Assembly (NCBI GenBank): GCA_022749755.1
Contig: CM040441.1
Span: 10,603,475 to 10,667,474 of the forward strand
Direction of reading: 5' to 3'
DNA length: 64,000 nt
DNA from: Azadirachta indica
Lineage: Eukaryota > Streptophyta > Magnoliopsida > Sapindales > Meliaceae
The translations under genes were made by a program, and so were the position numbers. Under the pieces are notes generated by a model that had not been told where the DNA came from, did not search any database, and worked only from the letters and a program-made list of their open reading frames with translations. Of this stretch, positions 49,295 to 61,762 are shown in pieces; within the stretch, counting starts at the first letter, position 1; every line of letters begins with the position of its first letter.

Positions 49295-52200
49295 ATGGAT
49301 TGTAGTAATGCAAGGAGGACCAAGAATTCACCAGCCTTCATCAAGTTAAATTGGGCCTATGGGGTAATGTGTTTGCTATTCGGCAAATGGGTTGACGGAT
49401 TCCAAGACTTAAATGCCACAATGTATGATAAGAATGTGGAGAGTTACGTGATTTCTGGTACTAAACCGTTGATGGTGGGTCTTACCCTTATTAATGGAGC
49501 TGCTGCTAAAGGAGCAGGTATTTTCTACCGCTTGGATTTGGTTGTAAAATGCCCAAAAATACAATCTTCTGTACATAAACTCAATAAAGTTTCTTTTTTT
49601 ATTATTTTCATGACATTTCTATTCTACTACATTCATGTATACACAGTTTGTCTGGACGGAACATTACCAGGGTACCATCTCCACCGGGGTTATGGCTCAG
49701 GTGCACGCAGTTGGCTCGTTATGTTGGAGGTACGTGAACCGATCCAAAATCCTTGGCATAATTGTCAACTCTTCCTAGTTAAATTTCAAAATTTCTGGTT
49801 ATATTACATGAAAGTAATTCCCTTTCTTAGTTTATGAGTTTGGAAATTGTACCAGAATCTGATGTGATAGAAGTTAGGTAGTTGCGCATGACTTGCAAAC
49901 ATCCCACTTTGAAATGGAATGTTAGGCAAACTTCAACACTGGATTTTTCACTTGTAACTGAGCAATTTATGTAATGTACATAAGGCTCTTTCCACAATTC
50001 TACAATCCTTGACCATGTATGCCACAGCTAACTATGTTCTAGCCCATTGGTTCACTTTTAGTTTATGTCCTGCATGATTTATGAGTTTGACTTAGTCAAA
50101 CATTCCAATAACAGGGAGGAGGATGGTGTAACACAATTAGGAATTGTGTTTACCGTAAGAAAACTCGTCGCGGTTCATCAACATATATGGAAAAGCTGAT
50201 ACCTTTCACTGGGATATTAAGCAACAAGGCTGAAGAAAATCCTGGTCCTAGCTAAATTCATTGCTGGCTTGATTATGTAAATAAGCTTTTCTTCTACATA
50301 GAGTACTTATTTGCTGGATGGAACTATAATATGTGCAGATTTTTTTAATTGGAACAGAGTAAAGGTTCGTTATTGTGATGGTGCATCTTTCAGTGGGGAC
50401 AGTCAAAATGAGGTTAGCGGAAATATACATTTGTGTGATTTTATTAACACAGCTTTCATAGAAAGCTGACCTCTATACTTCATTGTCAATCTTGAATTAA
50501 ACTCTCTCCTACTCAGTGCAGCATTGACAAATCAATCTTTGTTTCACATGCCTAAATCATCTTCAATAGATTTTCCTTGTCTGATGCTCAATTGGTGCTA
50601 AAACATTCATGCCTCTTGATAATATCCTTTTCTTGGACATGTGGAAAGAAAATAGGATAGTATGAAGTGAAGCATTTGTATTTGTTAGTTCAAGCTACCA
50701 CATTGTGATTTTTCACTCAAGTGGGCATTCACTAGGATTCAACTTTGCCAGGCCTCTCTGGCTGAATGAATAGTGATTTCATCCTTGCTCCATAGGCAGC
50801 ACAACTGTATTTCAGAGGACAACGGATCTGGTCAGCTGCAATGGAAGATTTGTCGTTGAAGGGGATGCGATATGCTCATCAGGTCTATGTGTCACATGAT
50901 TGAAGTTATTTTATGCCTCTTGATTTTTGTATTCAACTTATGTTGTGTTCTCTAGGCTCTTCTTGTTGGATGTTCTGCTGGTGGTTTAGCATCAATACTG
51001 CACTGTGATGAATTCCGTGAATTATTTCCATGGACTACTAGAGTCAAGTGCCTCAGTGATGGTGGATTGTTCCTTGATGCGTAAGACACCTTATAATCTA
51101 TAAATAATTTTATTTCCTATGGTTACTTTGATATTTATGCTGGCTGTGCTGTCTTGTGTGGAATTGCAGAATTGACATATCTGGTAGGCGCACTGCGAGA
51201 AACATGTTTGGTGGCATGGTTAGCCTACAAAGAGTGTGGAACTTGCCAAATAGCTGCACAAAACGACTTAATTCAATTTTGGTAATACCTTTGATTATAT
51301 ATGTCTTATCATACAAATTCATTGATGGGATATACATAACTGATATATGTGTTACCTTCCAGTTCTTACTCTTGATATATACTTCTCGTTTGATTTTCAG
51401 TGTATTTTCCCTCAGCATTCGATTGCCAGTATTAGAACCCCACTTTTTCTAGTTAATGCAGCTTATGACACATGGCAGGTAAGTCCTATATCTTCACGAT
51501 ATAAGATATAAGTTGAAAAGTATATCTTCCTTCCCAATCTGCCCCAAATATGATGGATACCTGAAGGTTTCTGAAGAGCATGATGACTATATGCTGCCTT
51601 AGTTGGTGAGATATTAAGCACCCAGATGACTTAATAATCTACTGGAATTCTTCTTTTAATCAGATTCAGGCTAGTCTAGCTCCACCATCAGCCGATCCTT
51701 ATGGCATTTGGCATGACTGCAGAAACAACTATGCTCTTTGCACAGCATCCCAAATTCGTTTTCTGCAAGGTGATTTCATCTGATATTTCACCCTGTTGTG
51801 TTTTCAAATGTGGGTTCAATTCATTGGATGATATCCTTTATCTGAATCAGGTTTTAGAAATCAAATGCTTAACACTGTCAAAGGCTTATCAAAACATAAG
51901 AAAAATGGGATCTTCATAAATTCATGCTTTGCACATTGCCAGACCGAGAGACAGGATACATGGTTTGCTCCAAATTCTCCTCGTGTGGGAAACAAGGCAT
52001 GTACTGTCTAACTTATAATTTCTAGAAAAATATTCAGCATGTTGGCTGGTATAAGTTATTTCATCTTTCCTTGTGCGATTATCTTGACCATATGAGAGCA
52101 AATATCAGTTGTTTTTCCATGTTTTTCATGCATTTTCTCCACTTTTTTCATTTCATTTTATAAGGTAATTTCCATTATTAACGACAAAGCTGGTCTAATA

Positions 52201-52347
52201 TTCTTAATAAATACATTGACGATTAACCTGCAGAGGATCGCAGAATCCGTTGGGGACTGGTACTTTGATCGAGCGAACGTTAAGGCTATGGATTGTGCAT
52301 ACCCTTGTGACAACACCTGCCACAATCTGGTGTTCCGAGGAAAATAG
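49295..52347 (+). CDS. PAE: Pectin acetylesterase (CE13 family), 11 exons
   Basis: Exons: 49295-49517, 49647-49729, 50115-50244, 50339-50412, 50796-50882, 50956-51080, 51170-51281, 51401-51478, 51664-51769, 51851-51996, 52234-52347. The frame holds for 425 residues. A hydrophobic segment near residues 20-35 ([14 protein letters not shown]) fits a signal anchor. Family motifs: [75 protein letters not shown] (nucleophile Ser 206), [10 protein letters not shown] (probable Asp 301), [18 protein letters not shown] (His 368) and [13 protein letters not shown] [21 protein letters not shown]. The enzyme removes acetyl groups from pectin in the cell wall. Donor 10 is GC, not GT (AAG|GCATGT); using the GT four bases later would give a stop. 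Donor 3 (GTCCTA) is weak. The ATG at 49295 is the only one before the hydrophobic segment. Confidence 0.94.
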
Positions 52348-53107
52348 CCTCTGTATCATTTTTGTTTTTCTGTTTGGATTTTAATTCTCTCTTCAAAAAT
52401 TATTGTGCTGTTGGAAATCCGATTAGATTACGAGCAAGTTTATTCAATGTCTTTTTCAGAATTATTTTGACATACACATATATCTTGTGTAAACTCTTTT
52501 ATAATGTACTTAAATGTTTTGATGAAATCCGTTTTTCTTTTTAATGCATTTGTCTCACTTTGTTGAGGCTCATTTATTTTAAAAAAAAAAAAAAGGGAAC
52601 TCTTTCATAATGTATTCGGTATCATTTCATTGTTCATTACAAAGAAATAGCTCTTTGATATTCTTGTTGATTTCAGTTAATACATTATCTTAGCTAGCTA
52701 AGACAGCAGAGCAGAGAAGCGCAGACACAATTATTGTTATATATGCTAATTACTAAAAAGTACAACTAGATTAACAATTAATGAAGGCACAAAACAAGAG
52801 TAAAGATGAAACACAACAAACAATATATCAAGAAGCTTAATTTATTATATATAGAATGGATTTTACTAATTTATTGAACAAGTACTCCTGAATCATACGG
52901 TAATGACATCACATCCAGGATACGGTAATTAATGTAACGGGAAGGCAACATTTACTTGCATGAAGTCTCCTAGAAGACGAATTCTTACGTTTCTAGGCCC
53001 TTAAGTCTCGATCGAAACAAACATAAAATAAAAAAGCTTTTACTATTATCTAATAATTTTATCGGCAGCTTCTAGTTCAGATCTTGCCCAATTGATCCCA
53101 GCTGCTG
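52348..53107. other. 3' regions of the convergent PAE and HYH genes
   Basis: AT-rich with a poly-A run at about 52580-52594. No further gene is seen. Confidence 0.5.
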
Positions 53108-54885
53108 CTACTGCTGCCCCATGCTTGCATTTTCATCTACTTTAGGCCTCGTGTTCATAAGGACCTAGTAAATTAAAATTAAAATACGAGTCAACAAATC
53201 ATAGGTAGAGATTGAAAATTAGGATTTTTATATATTTAAATTAAATTAAATTAAATTAAAGAAACCAAAACACACATATATATGATCTGACGAATGATTA
53301 GCACGTACCTTCCGAAGCATAGTGTTCTCATTGATCAAAGTAGAAATCTTGTCCTCCAATTTAGAGTTTGCGTCCTGCAACTCTTTGGCACGCAGTTCAA
53401 GGTCATTAACATAAACTTTCTTCCTTTCTCGAGCCTGTTGGGCCGACACCCTATTCCTTAGCAACCTGCATGCATGCATGCATGCAGCAGGATTATTAAT
53501 TAATTAATTTAATTAAGTGGTGAGGTTAATCCCTTCCTGCTGCAGATTGATAATTAATATAGACCGACTTCCATAATTTGAGAATTCAACAACCTCCTTC
53601 TCGTACGTAATATATTCTTTTTTTTTTTTTTTTAATACTCAGAGATCTGCCCTTCGTTGTAATTTTTTTTTAGTACTAAGAAATCTGTCCTCTACTGTAA
53701 TTTTGCCGGCAATTAGCGAAACTCTATTAATGAAAATAAAAAAATACAAATATAATTATAACACATCTCGAATTTAAGGATCTGTCCTTCACAGGAAGAT
53801 GGTCTACCCAAAATTTTTTTTAGAGAGTCGACTCATATTTTGTGAGAAATTTCACCAGTTGCAGCTGGTGAGAATTGGCAGTGAGTTCGATTTTTGTCGT
53901 GTAATATATTTAATTTCACTGTTATGTCAAAAACGTCAAATATATTCACCAGCACCCGCACTCATACTGCACGCTTATAGCATATATCTATAAATATATA
54001 TACTAATAAGATGATTATTATTAATTTGTGCCATAAAATTAAGGCTGGTAACTAGCAATTTAGCAATGAATAAATCGTGTGTGCGTGTGCGTGTGTGTGT
54101 GTGTATATATATAAATTAATCACTCCACTAGCTAGTACTTTAGTGTTTTAGTGATGTATGTTTTTATATATTCATTTGTAAATTAAAATATATAGTGTGT
54201 ACTGACATGCGACATTAATATTGGAGAAATAATCATCCACTTTGACGATCTGTAATTTATTTAAAGTAGCTAGCTAGCTATATATAGCGTTATATATATT
54301 GCAAGTGAATAAGTAATTAGCAAAGTTATAACTAATTAATTAATATTAAGTAGCTAGGTCGATAGTTAAGTACCTCTTGAGCCTTCTGTGTTCCTTATCG
54401 ACAGGATTGCGTCCCCGGCGCTGCTTCTGGTTTTGAATGACGTCAGAATTGGCATTTTGAGTGGGAGTGGGAGTGGTATTGTCATTATCTGTACTAGACC
54501 TAGACCCGGAACTACACCTAGACTTGGTAATAGTTGAATCTTCAGTAATATTATTATCGTTTTGTCTAGTAGTTTCCACGTCTGGAACCGTGAGTAAATC
54601 TTCATCGCTCTCTAATTCTGCGCCCAAATTAACCAGAGCCGTAATATCATGCATATATACTACATGTAAAATTAAATTAATAAAAAGAAAAAGAAAATAA
54701 AATCCACCGATCAATCGAGCACAAATGGTAATGTAACCTAGTTTGTTTCTCTTGCGTGAAATGACGAGAGAATTATTGTTAATAATATTGTTGTTGTTTG
54801 CCCATGAAGATGAGGTAGCCTCAACCTCCTCCTCCTGCTGCCGCTGTTGCTGTTGCTGTTGCTGCTGCTCCAAATTCGAAGCCAT
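53108..54885 (-). CDS. HYH: bZIP transcription factor HYH (HY5 homologue), 4 exons
   Basis: Exons 54885-54738, 54617-54374, 53465-53309 and 53164-53108 give 201 residues. Residues 6-17 are a glutamine run with one Arg; Asn-rich text follows. Exon 2 starts with [15 protein letters not shown] (50-64), the acidic VP motif by which HY5/HYH bind the WD40 domain of COP1 and are degraded in darkness. Then [14 protein letters not shown] leads into the basic region [19 protein letters not shown] (N135-x7-R143), which contacts ACGT-core DNA, and a leucine zipper ([30 protein letters not shown]). The tail [18 protein letters not shown] matches HYH, not HY5. It promotes light-induced gene expression together with HY5. 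It is longer than Arabidopsis HYH (about 150 residues) mainly through the low-complexity N-terminus. Intron 2 (53466-54373) ends in a TGCA repeat. Confidence 0.95.
53466..53487. repeat. (TGCA)n at the HYH exon 3 acceptor
   Basis: CTGCATGCATGCATGCATGC lies directly at the 3' splice site of intron 2, so on the transcript strand the AG acceptor is the end of a (TGCA)n run. The tract also contains RY-type CATGCA motifs. Confidence 0.8.
54077..54112. repeat. (TG)n/(TA)n microsatellite in HYH intron 2
   Basis: GTGTGTGCGTGTGCGTGTGT followed by TA repeats. Confidence 0.85.
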
Positions 54886-55854
54886 GAAATTACGTAATCA
54901 AGTTGTTAATATATTAAACATTAAATTGTTGGACGATCTATCTCTCTATCAAATATCAAATATTAATCTCTACAGCACGCAGAAAGAGGAATAACTGTCG
55001 ATGGACTGGATGAACTTAATATATATTTGAGAAGAGAAAAGGTCCCCATGGAGGCATTCATATATCTATATATATCTATATATATATTTACGAGGCTGAA
55101 TATTTAATTTTGTGTCAACTTAGTCATTTTTCGGATTTGGAGCTCAAGGGTTTGGTTCATGAATGAACACGTTGATGCACTGATGACCGCCACTTTTGCT
55201 GAACTAACCTACAAAAGCCCAAAAAAAAAATTTCAAAAAAAATTGAAAATGCCACATATCTTTGTTTAACTATAAATTTTTTAATTTATATTATATTTTA
55301 TGCACGCGTATATGTGTATATATATATATATATATTTAATTTATTTATAAATAATTAGATTTATACACTTTTAAACTTTATTATTAAAATTAAATATGAG
55401 ATATCTATTAATTATATATATTAAATTTAATCTCAATTATTATAAGTATATAAATTTAATAATCAATAAATTATGTAAACATATATATATTTATACAAAT
55501 GTGGGGTCATCCAACCATACCTATATATATAATTATATATTAATTATATATGTCAAATTTAATTTTAATTATTACATGTGTTTAAATCTTAAAAATTAAT
55601 AAATAATGTAAAAATATGTATAAATTTATGAGATTATGGATTATTATAATATATTATTTATATAAAATTTATTTTTATTATTTAATTATAAATTTAATTT
55701 TTAAAAATAAATAAATAAAAATAGTATAATACGAACTTGAAATGAGTTAAATTTGAAAATTTTGAACTATTTTATTTTTAATTTTTATATAATTTAGGAT
55801 CTACACCAAACACATAAAAAAATTTTCGCCTACCAAACACATCCTCTAAGTTTT
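54886..55854. other. HYH upstream region and AT-rich DNA
   Basis: The first 300 bp probably hold the HYH 5' UTR and promoter, with a TATATCTATATATATCTATA tract near 55060-55090. Further left of 55250 the DNA becomes extremely AT-rich. No gene is seen. Confidence 0.5.
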
Positions 55855-56612
55855 TAGTTTATGTGAAAAACCCTACCTTTTAAAAAAAATTTGAAGATAC
55901 CCCCTAACTTTATTACAAATATGAAGATATCTCATGAAATAACTATTATTTTTTTAAATTGACTATTTTGCCCATCAACTATTAGAAGAAATAAAAAATA
56001 AGCATGATGTCTTTATTTTTATTTTATAATAACTAATATAATCTTATTCTAATATTTAAATTTAAAAGTTATATATAATAATATTTTAACTCTTAATTAT
56101 TTTTTTTATTTAAATTTGCTATCACTTTTACAATATTAATTATATATAATTTTTTAAATAGAACATTTAACTAAAAAAATTTATATTGTAAAAATTTTTA
56201 GCAAATTTTGACATCAAATTTTATATTGTAAAAAATTTTACAATTAATGTTGTAAAAACTTGATAGCAAATTTGACGACATTAGTTATACATAATTTTTT
56301 AAATAAACTATTTTAATTAAATGTTCTATTTAAAAAAAAATTATATAAAATTAATATTGTAAAAGAATTAATAGAAAATTTGAAAAAAAATAATTAAGAT
56401 TAAAATATTATTATAACTTTCAAATTTAAATATTAAAATAAGATTATATTTGTTATTACAAAATAAAAATAAAGATAATATGATTATTTATATATCTTCT
56501 AATAGTTAAAAAGTAAAATAGTCAATTTAAAATAAGGATAATCATTTGTATCTTCTTATTTCTATTAAAAAAAAAAGTATTTTCACATTGTTTTTAAGTC
56601 AGGAAGTTTCTA
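55855..56612. mobile_element. Foldback MITE-like element (~760 bp)
   Basis: The left arm (about 55865-56100: CCTACCTTTTAAAAAAAATT, GACTATTTTGCCCATCAACT, TCTTATTCTAATATTTAAAT) is an inverted copy of the right arm (about 56370-56600: ATTTAAATATTAAAATAAGA, AGTTAAAAAGTAAAATAGTC). The centre also pairs partly (AAATTTTTAGCAAATTTTGA and its inverted forms). There is no coding capacity. Confidence 0.75.
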
Positions 56613-56697
56613 AAGTATTAATTAAAATTGTAGGAAATAAGTTACTTTTTTTTCTAAAAATTAGGGTAAAATACTGTATTCTGATAGGTATTTATAG

Positions 56698-57794
56698 GGT
56701 TATTATCAAAATCTTTCCATAAGGTTGGGATTGTATTAGATAGAAAGTTTAGAAAATGTATCAAAAATCTCTCCTTGACCGTTAGTCAACTAATCTTAAA
56801 TAACATATTTACTAAAATACCCTCAATTTTAGGTTTTATATTACTTAATTCATTGTAAAAGTCATTTTTAATTCTAAAAGTTTGGTCAAATACCCTTATA
56901 AGTTCTATTAATTTAAAAAATACTCTTAAAAGTCTCAATTTATTATAAAATGATAATTCTACCATTATATAATAATTATTATTTTAGAAAAACTAACAAT
57001 ATTATTTTAAAGATATATTTAGTATTTTTTTCTTAAACAATTATTTTATTAATAAATTATCAAAATAATATTGTTATTTATTTAATTAACATATTATATA
57101 TATATATATATGTTTTACCCTCATATAATTATTTAAGGAAAATAACTAATAAATCTTTAAAAGTTGATAAAATACAACATATTTGATAATATATTTATGT
57201 AATGTTTTATTTATTTATTCTATAGCATATTGAAGAAAAGTTATATTTTTCTTATTTTATTTATATTTTAAATATGTATACATATATTTTATTTAAATTA
57301 CAATATAATATAAATATTTATTATAGATATGTTGTAAATCTAATATATTAATATTTTTTTTTTATTTTATTTTTATTTAATTTTGAATAATTACGAATGT
57401 GTAATTTATTTTTATTTAATTTTTACAAATAATTACAATATAATTAATTTATTATATATTATTAAAATAATATCATTATTTTACATAAATATATTATATT
57501 TTATCAACATTTGGAGATTTATTAATTATTTTTTAAATAATTATTATTATTATATAAGGGTAATTGTCATCTTATAATAATTTGGGACTTACATAAAAAA
57601 ATTTTAAACTATTAGGTACTAAAAATATTTTTATAATTAATTAACATGAAACTTAAAGATTGAGGGTATTTTAATAAATATATCATTTAATGTTAGTTGA
57701 CTAATGGTTAAGGGGAGATTTTTGATATATTCTCTAAACTTTCTATCTACCTGAAATAATTTCAAATATAACGAGAAGAATTTTATAATAACCC
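56698..57794. mobile_element. Foldback element with long inverted arms (~1.1 kb)
   Basis: GGGTTATTATCAAAATCTTT at 56698 mirrors the right end, which on the minus strand reads GGGTTATTATAAAATTCTTC. The arms continue inward: AGAAAGTTTAGAAAATGTAT, AAAATCTCTCCTTGACCGTT, AGTCAACTAATC and AAATACCCTCAATTTTAGGT on the left each have an inverted partner at 57560-57780. No transposase is present. Flanks share TATTTA but give no exact target duplication. A Mutator-type MITE is the likeliest class. Confidence 0.82.
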
Positions 57795-59125
57795 ATATTT
57801 ACGAAGAAAAGAAGAAACAAAAAAGGAGAGAAAATGAAAATGCATGCAAAATTGCAAATGCAGGATATCATTAATTGAATATCAATGTGTAATAATATAT
57901 ATATATATATATATAAAGTCATTTCTCCACTTATTATTAATTTTAAACTAGTGTTGTAATTTTATCAATTGAATAGTATTAAGGTGAGATAATACGTGAT
58001 CGTTTTAAAAAATAATAATTGTAAAAATTTACTTCCGATCCATAATAATACATAATCACATTTGTATTTTGTAAAAATATGAACTTCGTTCAAGTTAATA
58101 TGTACTATAAATTATCATTAATTGTTTCGGCATAATCAACATGTACAAAATATCACCACTTTTTTCTTATGGCCAAGAAGATTGAGGTCAAAGGACATAT
58201 ATAAGCACAGCTTTCAACTTTATTATTCAAATTTTCCAAAAGGTTGAAAAGACTAGTGATATTATACGGGCCTACATAACCATATGTATATGTCTGAGTT
58301 GTGCCTTTCTCCTTGGCATATATATATATATATGGGGAAGGATTTTTTTTTTTTTTTCTGTGTAGATATCTGTGCGCTAAATTACAATATGTATACATAT
58401 ATATAATGGTGAGCAATAAATTAGAGAAGAAATATTAGTTACTGTGTTAAATGGATCGCGATAGCCTATAAAATTCGGCTAATTATCGTCACCATGTCTT
58501 GAGATTTGTAGCCTTTAATTTCATAATATATACATATATATAGCTGAGAAGAAAAAAGTATCACACAATCATATCATTTGAGAAAATTAAAATTTGATTT
58601 TGATCCAATTAAAGTTTAAAATTAAAAATTCCTATTATTTTCTTCTTTATTAATTTTCTATTTTATCTTTCCATATTATATAGAAATATATATATATATA
58701 TATATATGGTTTGATTCATTAGGCGATGGAAGGGATATGATTAATTAATTCGTAGAAATTAGCTAGCTGCACGAAAGCGAGGGATAGAGAGAAGATAGAG
58801 TGACCTCTGTGTGTGTGTATATATATATATACATACATACATACATATCATGCATGCACATGCAAATATTGCAATAGGAAGCGAACGTGTTACGTTTCAT
58901 CCACAAATATTGCAAATTAATATTGATAATTGAGTGAGTAATTAATATTGATAATCTTCCATTCTTCTTCATCATCATCGTCATCTTCATCTTGTGTGTT
59001 TGGACCCAGGCCGCTGGTTGCGTTTCGAAAAATGTGGTAACTAACTTGTGGCTGCTAGCTAGCCATAGATTCTTAATTGATTTGTAGCAACACCTTGGCC
59101 CGCCCCAGCCCCATCTCCTCAAATA

Positions 59126-59165
<40 letters not shown>

Positions 59166-59789
59166 ATATATGCACATGTTGTGAACTGGCGGAAATTGAC
59201 CGCACATAAAATGCTTTGCTTATTGAATGTGCATCCTAGCTAAGCTACCCTACCAATCTCCCAATTGATGATTGTTTGAACGATTATTTTCAACTTTATT
59301 CCTTAATTTATTGACAATTTTTAGACATAATTTAAATTTTTAAAAATTATCTGCAGTATCTATGTTATTAACAAATTATTGTTATTTTTAATAAAAAAAT
59401 GTTAAATTAACATATTTACCCTTGTAACAATTATTTATATGTAAAACAAATATAACCAAGTGAACAAGGTGAGATGTATGTACTTTTAAATGAGTAAAAT
59501 AATTACAAATTAAAAATACAAGAAAATAATACAAGAAAAAAGCAAGCAAATAAGCAAAACTGAAAAAAAAATAATTAAATAAAAAAAATCTACAATTTTA
59601 TCCATTAGGTGTATTTAATTAATATTATATATAGTAGTAATTTGGACATAATATTTTTTTTGTATACTCTATATCAAAATGAATTATTAGATTAATATAT
59701 TTAAATTTAATTTAATATTTCCCCTTAACTTACCCAAAATAAAATTTTTGTTTTATGATCTTGTGAATTCAAACTCTATAGATTTAAAT
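57795..59789. other. AT-rich intergenic DNA with microsatellites
   Basis: Simple repeats: (TA)n at about 57894-57916, 58310-58333 and 58689-58708; poly-T at about 58346-58359; a compound (TG)n(TA)n(CATA)n at 58808-58848; and (ATT)n at 59127-59164. An open frame at 58763-59122 (-) is mostly built from these repeats and is rejected. Confidence 0.6.
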
Positions 59790-60087
59790 AATAAAAAAAA
59801 TTAAATTAGAGTTTTTCAAAACTAAATTTTTAAAATCAAGTTAAAGATTTTTTCAATAAGTAAGGGTTTTCATTTTTCAAATGAAATTAAGATTTTTTAA
59901 AATAAGTGAAGATTTCTAATTACTTAAAATTAAATTAAAATTTCCATTTACCAAATGAAATTAGAATTTTCTAAAATAAATTAAGATTTCTAATTATCCA
60001 TAATCAAATTAAAATTTTTAGTTACTCAAAATAAAATTAGAGTTTTTCAAAATCAAATTAGGATTTTCATTGCACCAAATTAAATTT
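59790..60087. repeat. Degenerate ~53-bp tandem repeat
   Basis: Phrases like AAATTAGAGTTTTTCAAAA, AAATTAAGATTTTTTAAAAT and AAATTAGAATTTTCTAAAAT recur every ~50-60 bp, alternating with TTTCATTTACCAAAT-type text. At least five worn copies are present. Confidence 0.6.
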
Positions 60088-60251
60088 GGAAAATTTTCAA
60101 AATAACTTTAAATTTTTTTTGAGTTTACGTAAATGATTTCCTGTAAAAAAATTTTTATCAAACTAGTGAAAAATATATTTTTTGAACTAAATTGTCCTCA
60201 ATAACTCACTTTAATTTTATTTTTACAAAAGTCAATTTTTTTTATTTTACT
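60088..60251. mobile_element. Terminal repeat of the 34123-36584 element family
   Basis: The order of blocks AAAATTTTCAAAATAAC, TTTACGTAAATGATTTCCTG, TTTTTATCAAACTAGTG, GAACTAAATTGTCCTCAATA, ACTCACTTTAATTTTA and TTTTTACAAAAGTCAATTTT is the same as in the right end of the 34123-36584 element read on the minus strand. It is probably the left terminal inverted repeat of a larger element extending to the right; the matching right repeat is not within the window. Confidence 0.65.
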
Positions 60252-60593
60252 CTTTTTTCACCAAACTAAACCCTCACTTTTCAAAACCTCCACCCTTTCT
60301 TCAACAACGGTAACGTCAATAGTGAAGACGAAGATGGTGAAAGAAATCGTGCAAACAAGTGTTGATTGTAATTTAATGACAGTAAATAAAAACTATAGGT
60401 AAGTTTTTTTATAGTTTTATTCGTATTCTTTCAATACAAATGAATGAAAGAGTTTTTGATAATATAATTTTTATTGAATATGAATAATGTGAATATATTT
60501 GATTAGAATGAGAAGAAATTTTGGCCGAAAAATAAAGATTTTGTGGAATATTGTATTGGATTTGGTGAAAACATACTCTTGAAATTGCAGGAA

Positions 60594-60785
60594 AAATAAA
60601 TCCAAAAAGGGACCAATTTGTCCCGAAAATGAGTACTTTTGGGAAATAACCATTGTCTCTAAAAGTATCCATTTTTGGGATAAATGCATCCCCAGAATGG
60701 GTCCTTTCTCAGGCAAATTGTTGCCTAAAAAAGGACCCATTCTCGGGACGTATTTGTCCCGAAAATGGGTCCCTTTATGGATCCT
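60594..60785. repeat. Cluster of GGGAC...GTCCC palindromes
   Basis: GGGACCAATTTGTCCCGAAAA, GGGACGTATTTGTCCCGAAAA, GGACCCATTCTCGGGAC, GGGTCCTTTCTCAGGCAAAT and TTGCCTAAAAAAGGACCC alternate in direct and inverted order. It is far more GC-rich than its surroundings. It lies ~350 bp inside the terminal repeat at 60088, the same arrangement as the palindromic array inside the 34123-36584 element. Subterminal transposase-binding repeats are a possible explanation. Confidence 0.75.
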
Positions 60786-61762
60786 ATTAAAGGCAAAAAT
60801 GATAAAATAATTAATTAATATATATAATATAATAATAATTAATAAAATAATAATAAATAATATATATGAAATTATTATTTAATAATACTATTAATAATAA
60901 ATTAATAATTATATTTTTAATTATTCAATAATAATCAATAAAAATAATAATAATAATATAATGATAAATAATTAATAATGATAAATAATAGAGTAATAAT
61001 AATTATTAATAATTAATAATATGTGAGATGTAATAATAATAATAATAATTTATTAATAATAATAAATAATTCATAATAATAATATGAGATGTAATAATAA
61101 TATCTATTAGTAATAATAATAATAAAATAATAGTAATAATAATTATTACTGATAATATGAGATGTAATAATAATAATTGATTAGTATTAATAATAAATTA
61201 ATAATTATATTTTTCATTATTCAATAATAATCAATAAAAATAATAAATAATAACGGTAATTAATAATAATAAATAATAGTAGTAATAATAATTATTAATA
61301 ATGTGAGGTGTAATTCATAATAATAATATGAGAAGTAATAATAATACCTATTAGAAATAATAATAATAAAATAATAGTAATAATAATTATTCCTAATAAT
61401 ATGAGATGTAATAATAATAATTGATTAGTATTAATAATAAATTAATAATTATATTTTTAATAATAATCAATAAAATAATTAATAATAATATAATAAATAA
61501 ATAATTAATAATAATAAATAATAGTAGTAGCAATAATTATTAATAATAATCAATAATACTGTGAGGTGTAATAATAATTTATTAATGATAATAACTATTT
61601 CATAATAATATTATGAGATATAATAATAATAACAATAATAATTATTATAATTGATCAATAATAATTAATTCATAATAATAAAGTAATAATATTAATAAAT
61701 AAATAAATAAATAAGGATAGTAATAATAATAATTAATAATAATAAAATAATAGTAATAATAA

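Noticed and set aside
54461..54994. Two plus-strand frames over the HYH locus (polycysteine, Leu-rich)
   Set aside because: Antisense readings of the HYH Q-run and acidic exon.
58745..58800. Possible miRNA precursor (GAGGGATAGAGAGAAGATAG)
   Set aside because: It does not match any miRNA family I know and no clear star arm was found.
58763..59122. 119-codon minus-strand open frame
   Set aside because: Much of it is translated microsatellite (YIYIYTHT) and AT-rich filler; no domain.
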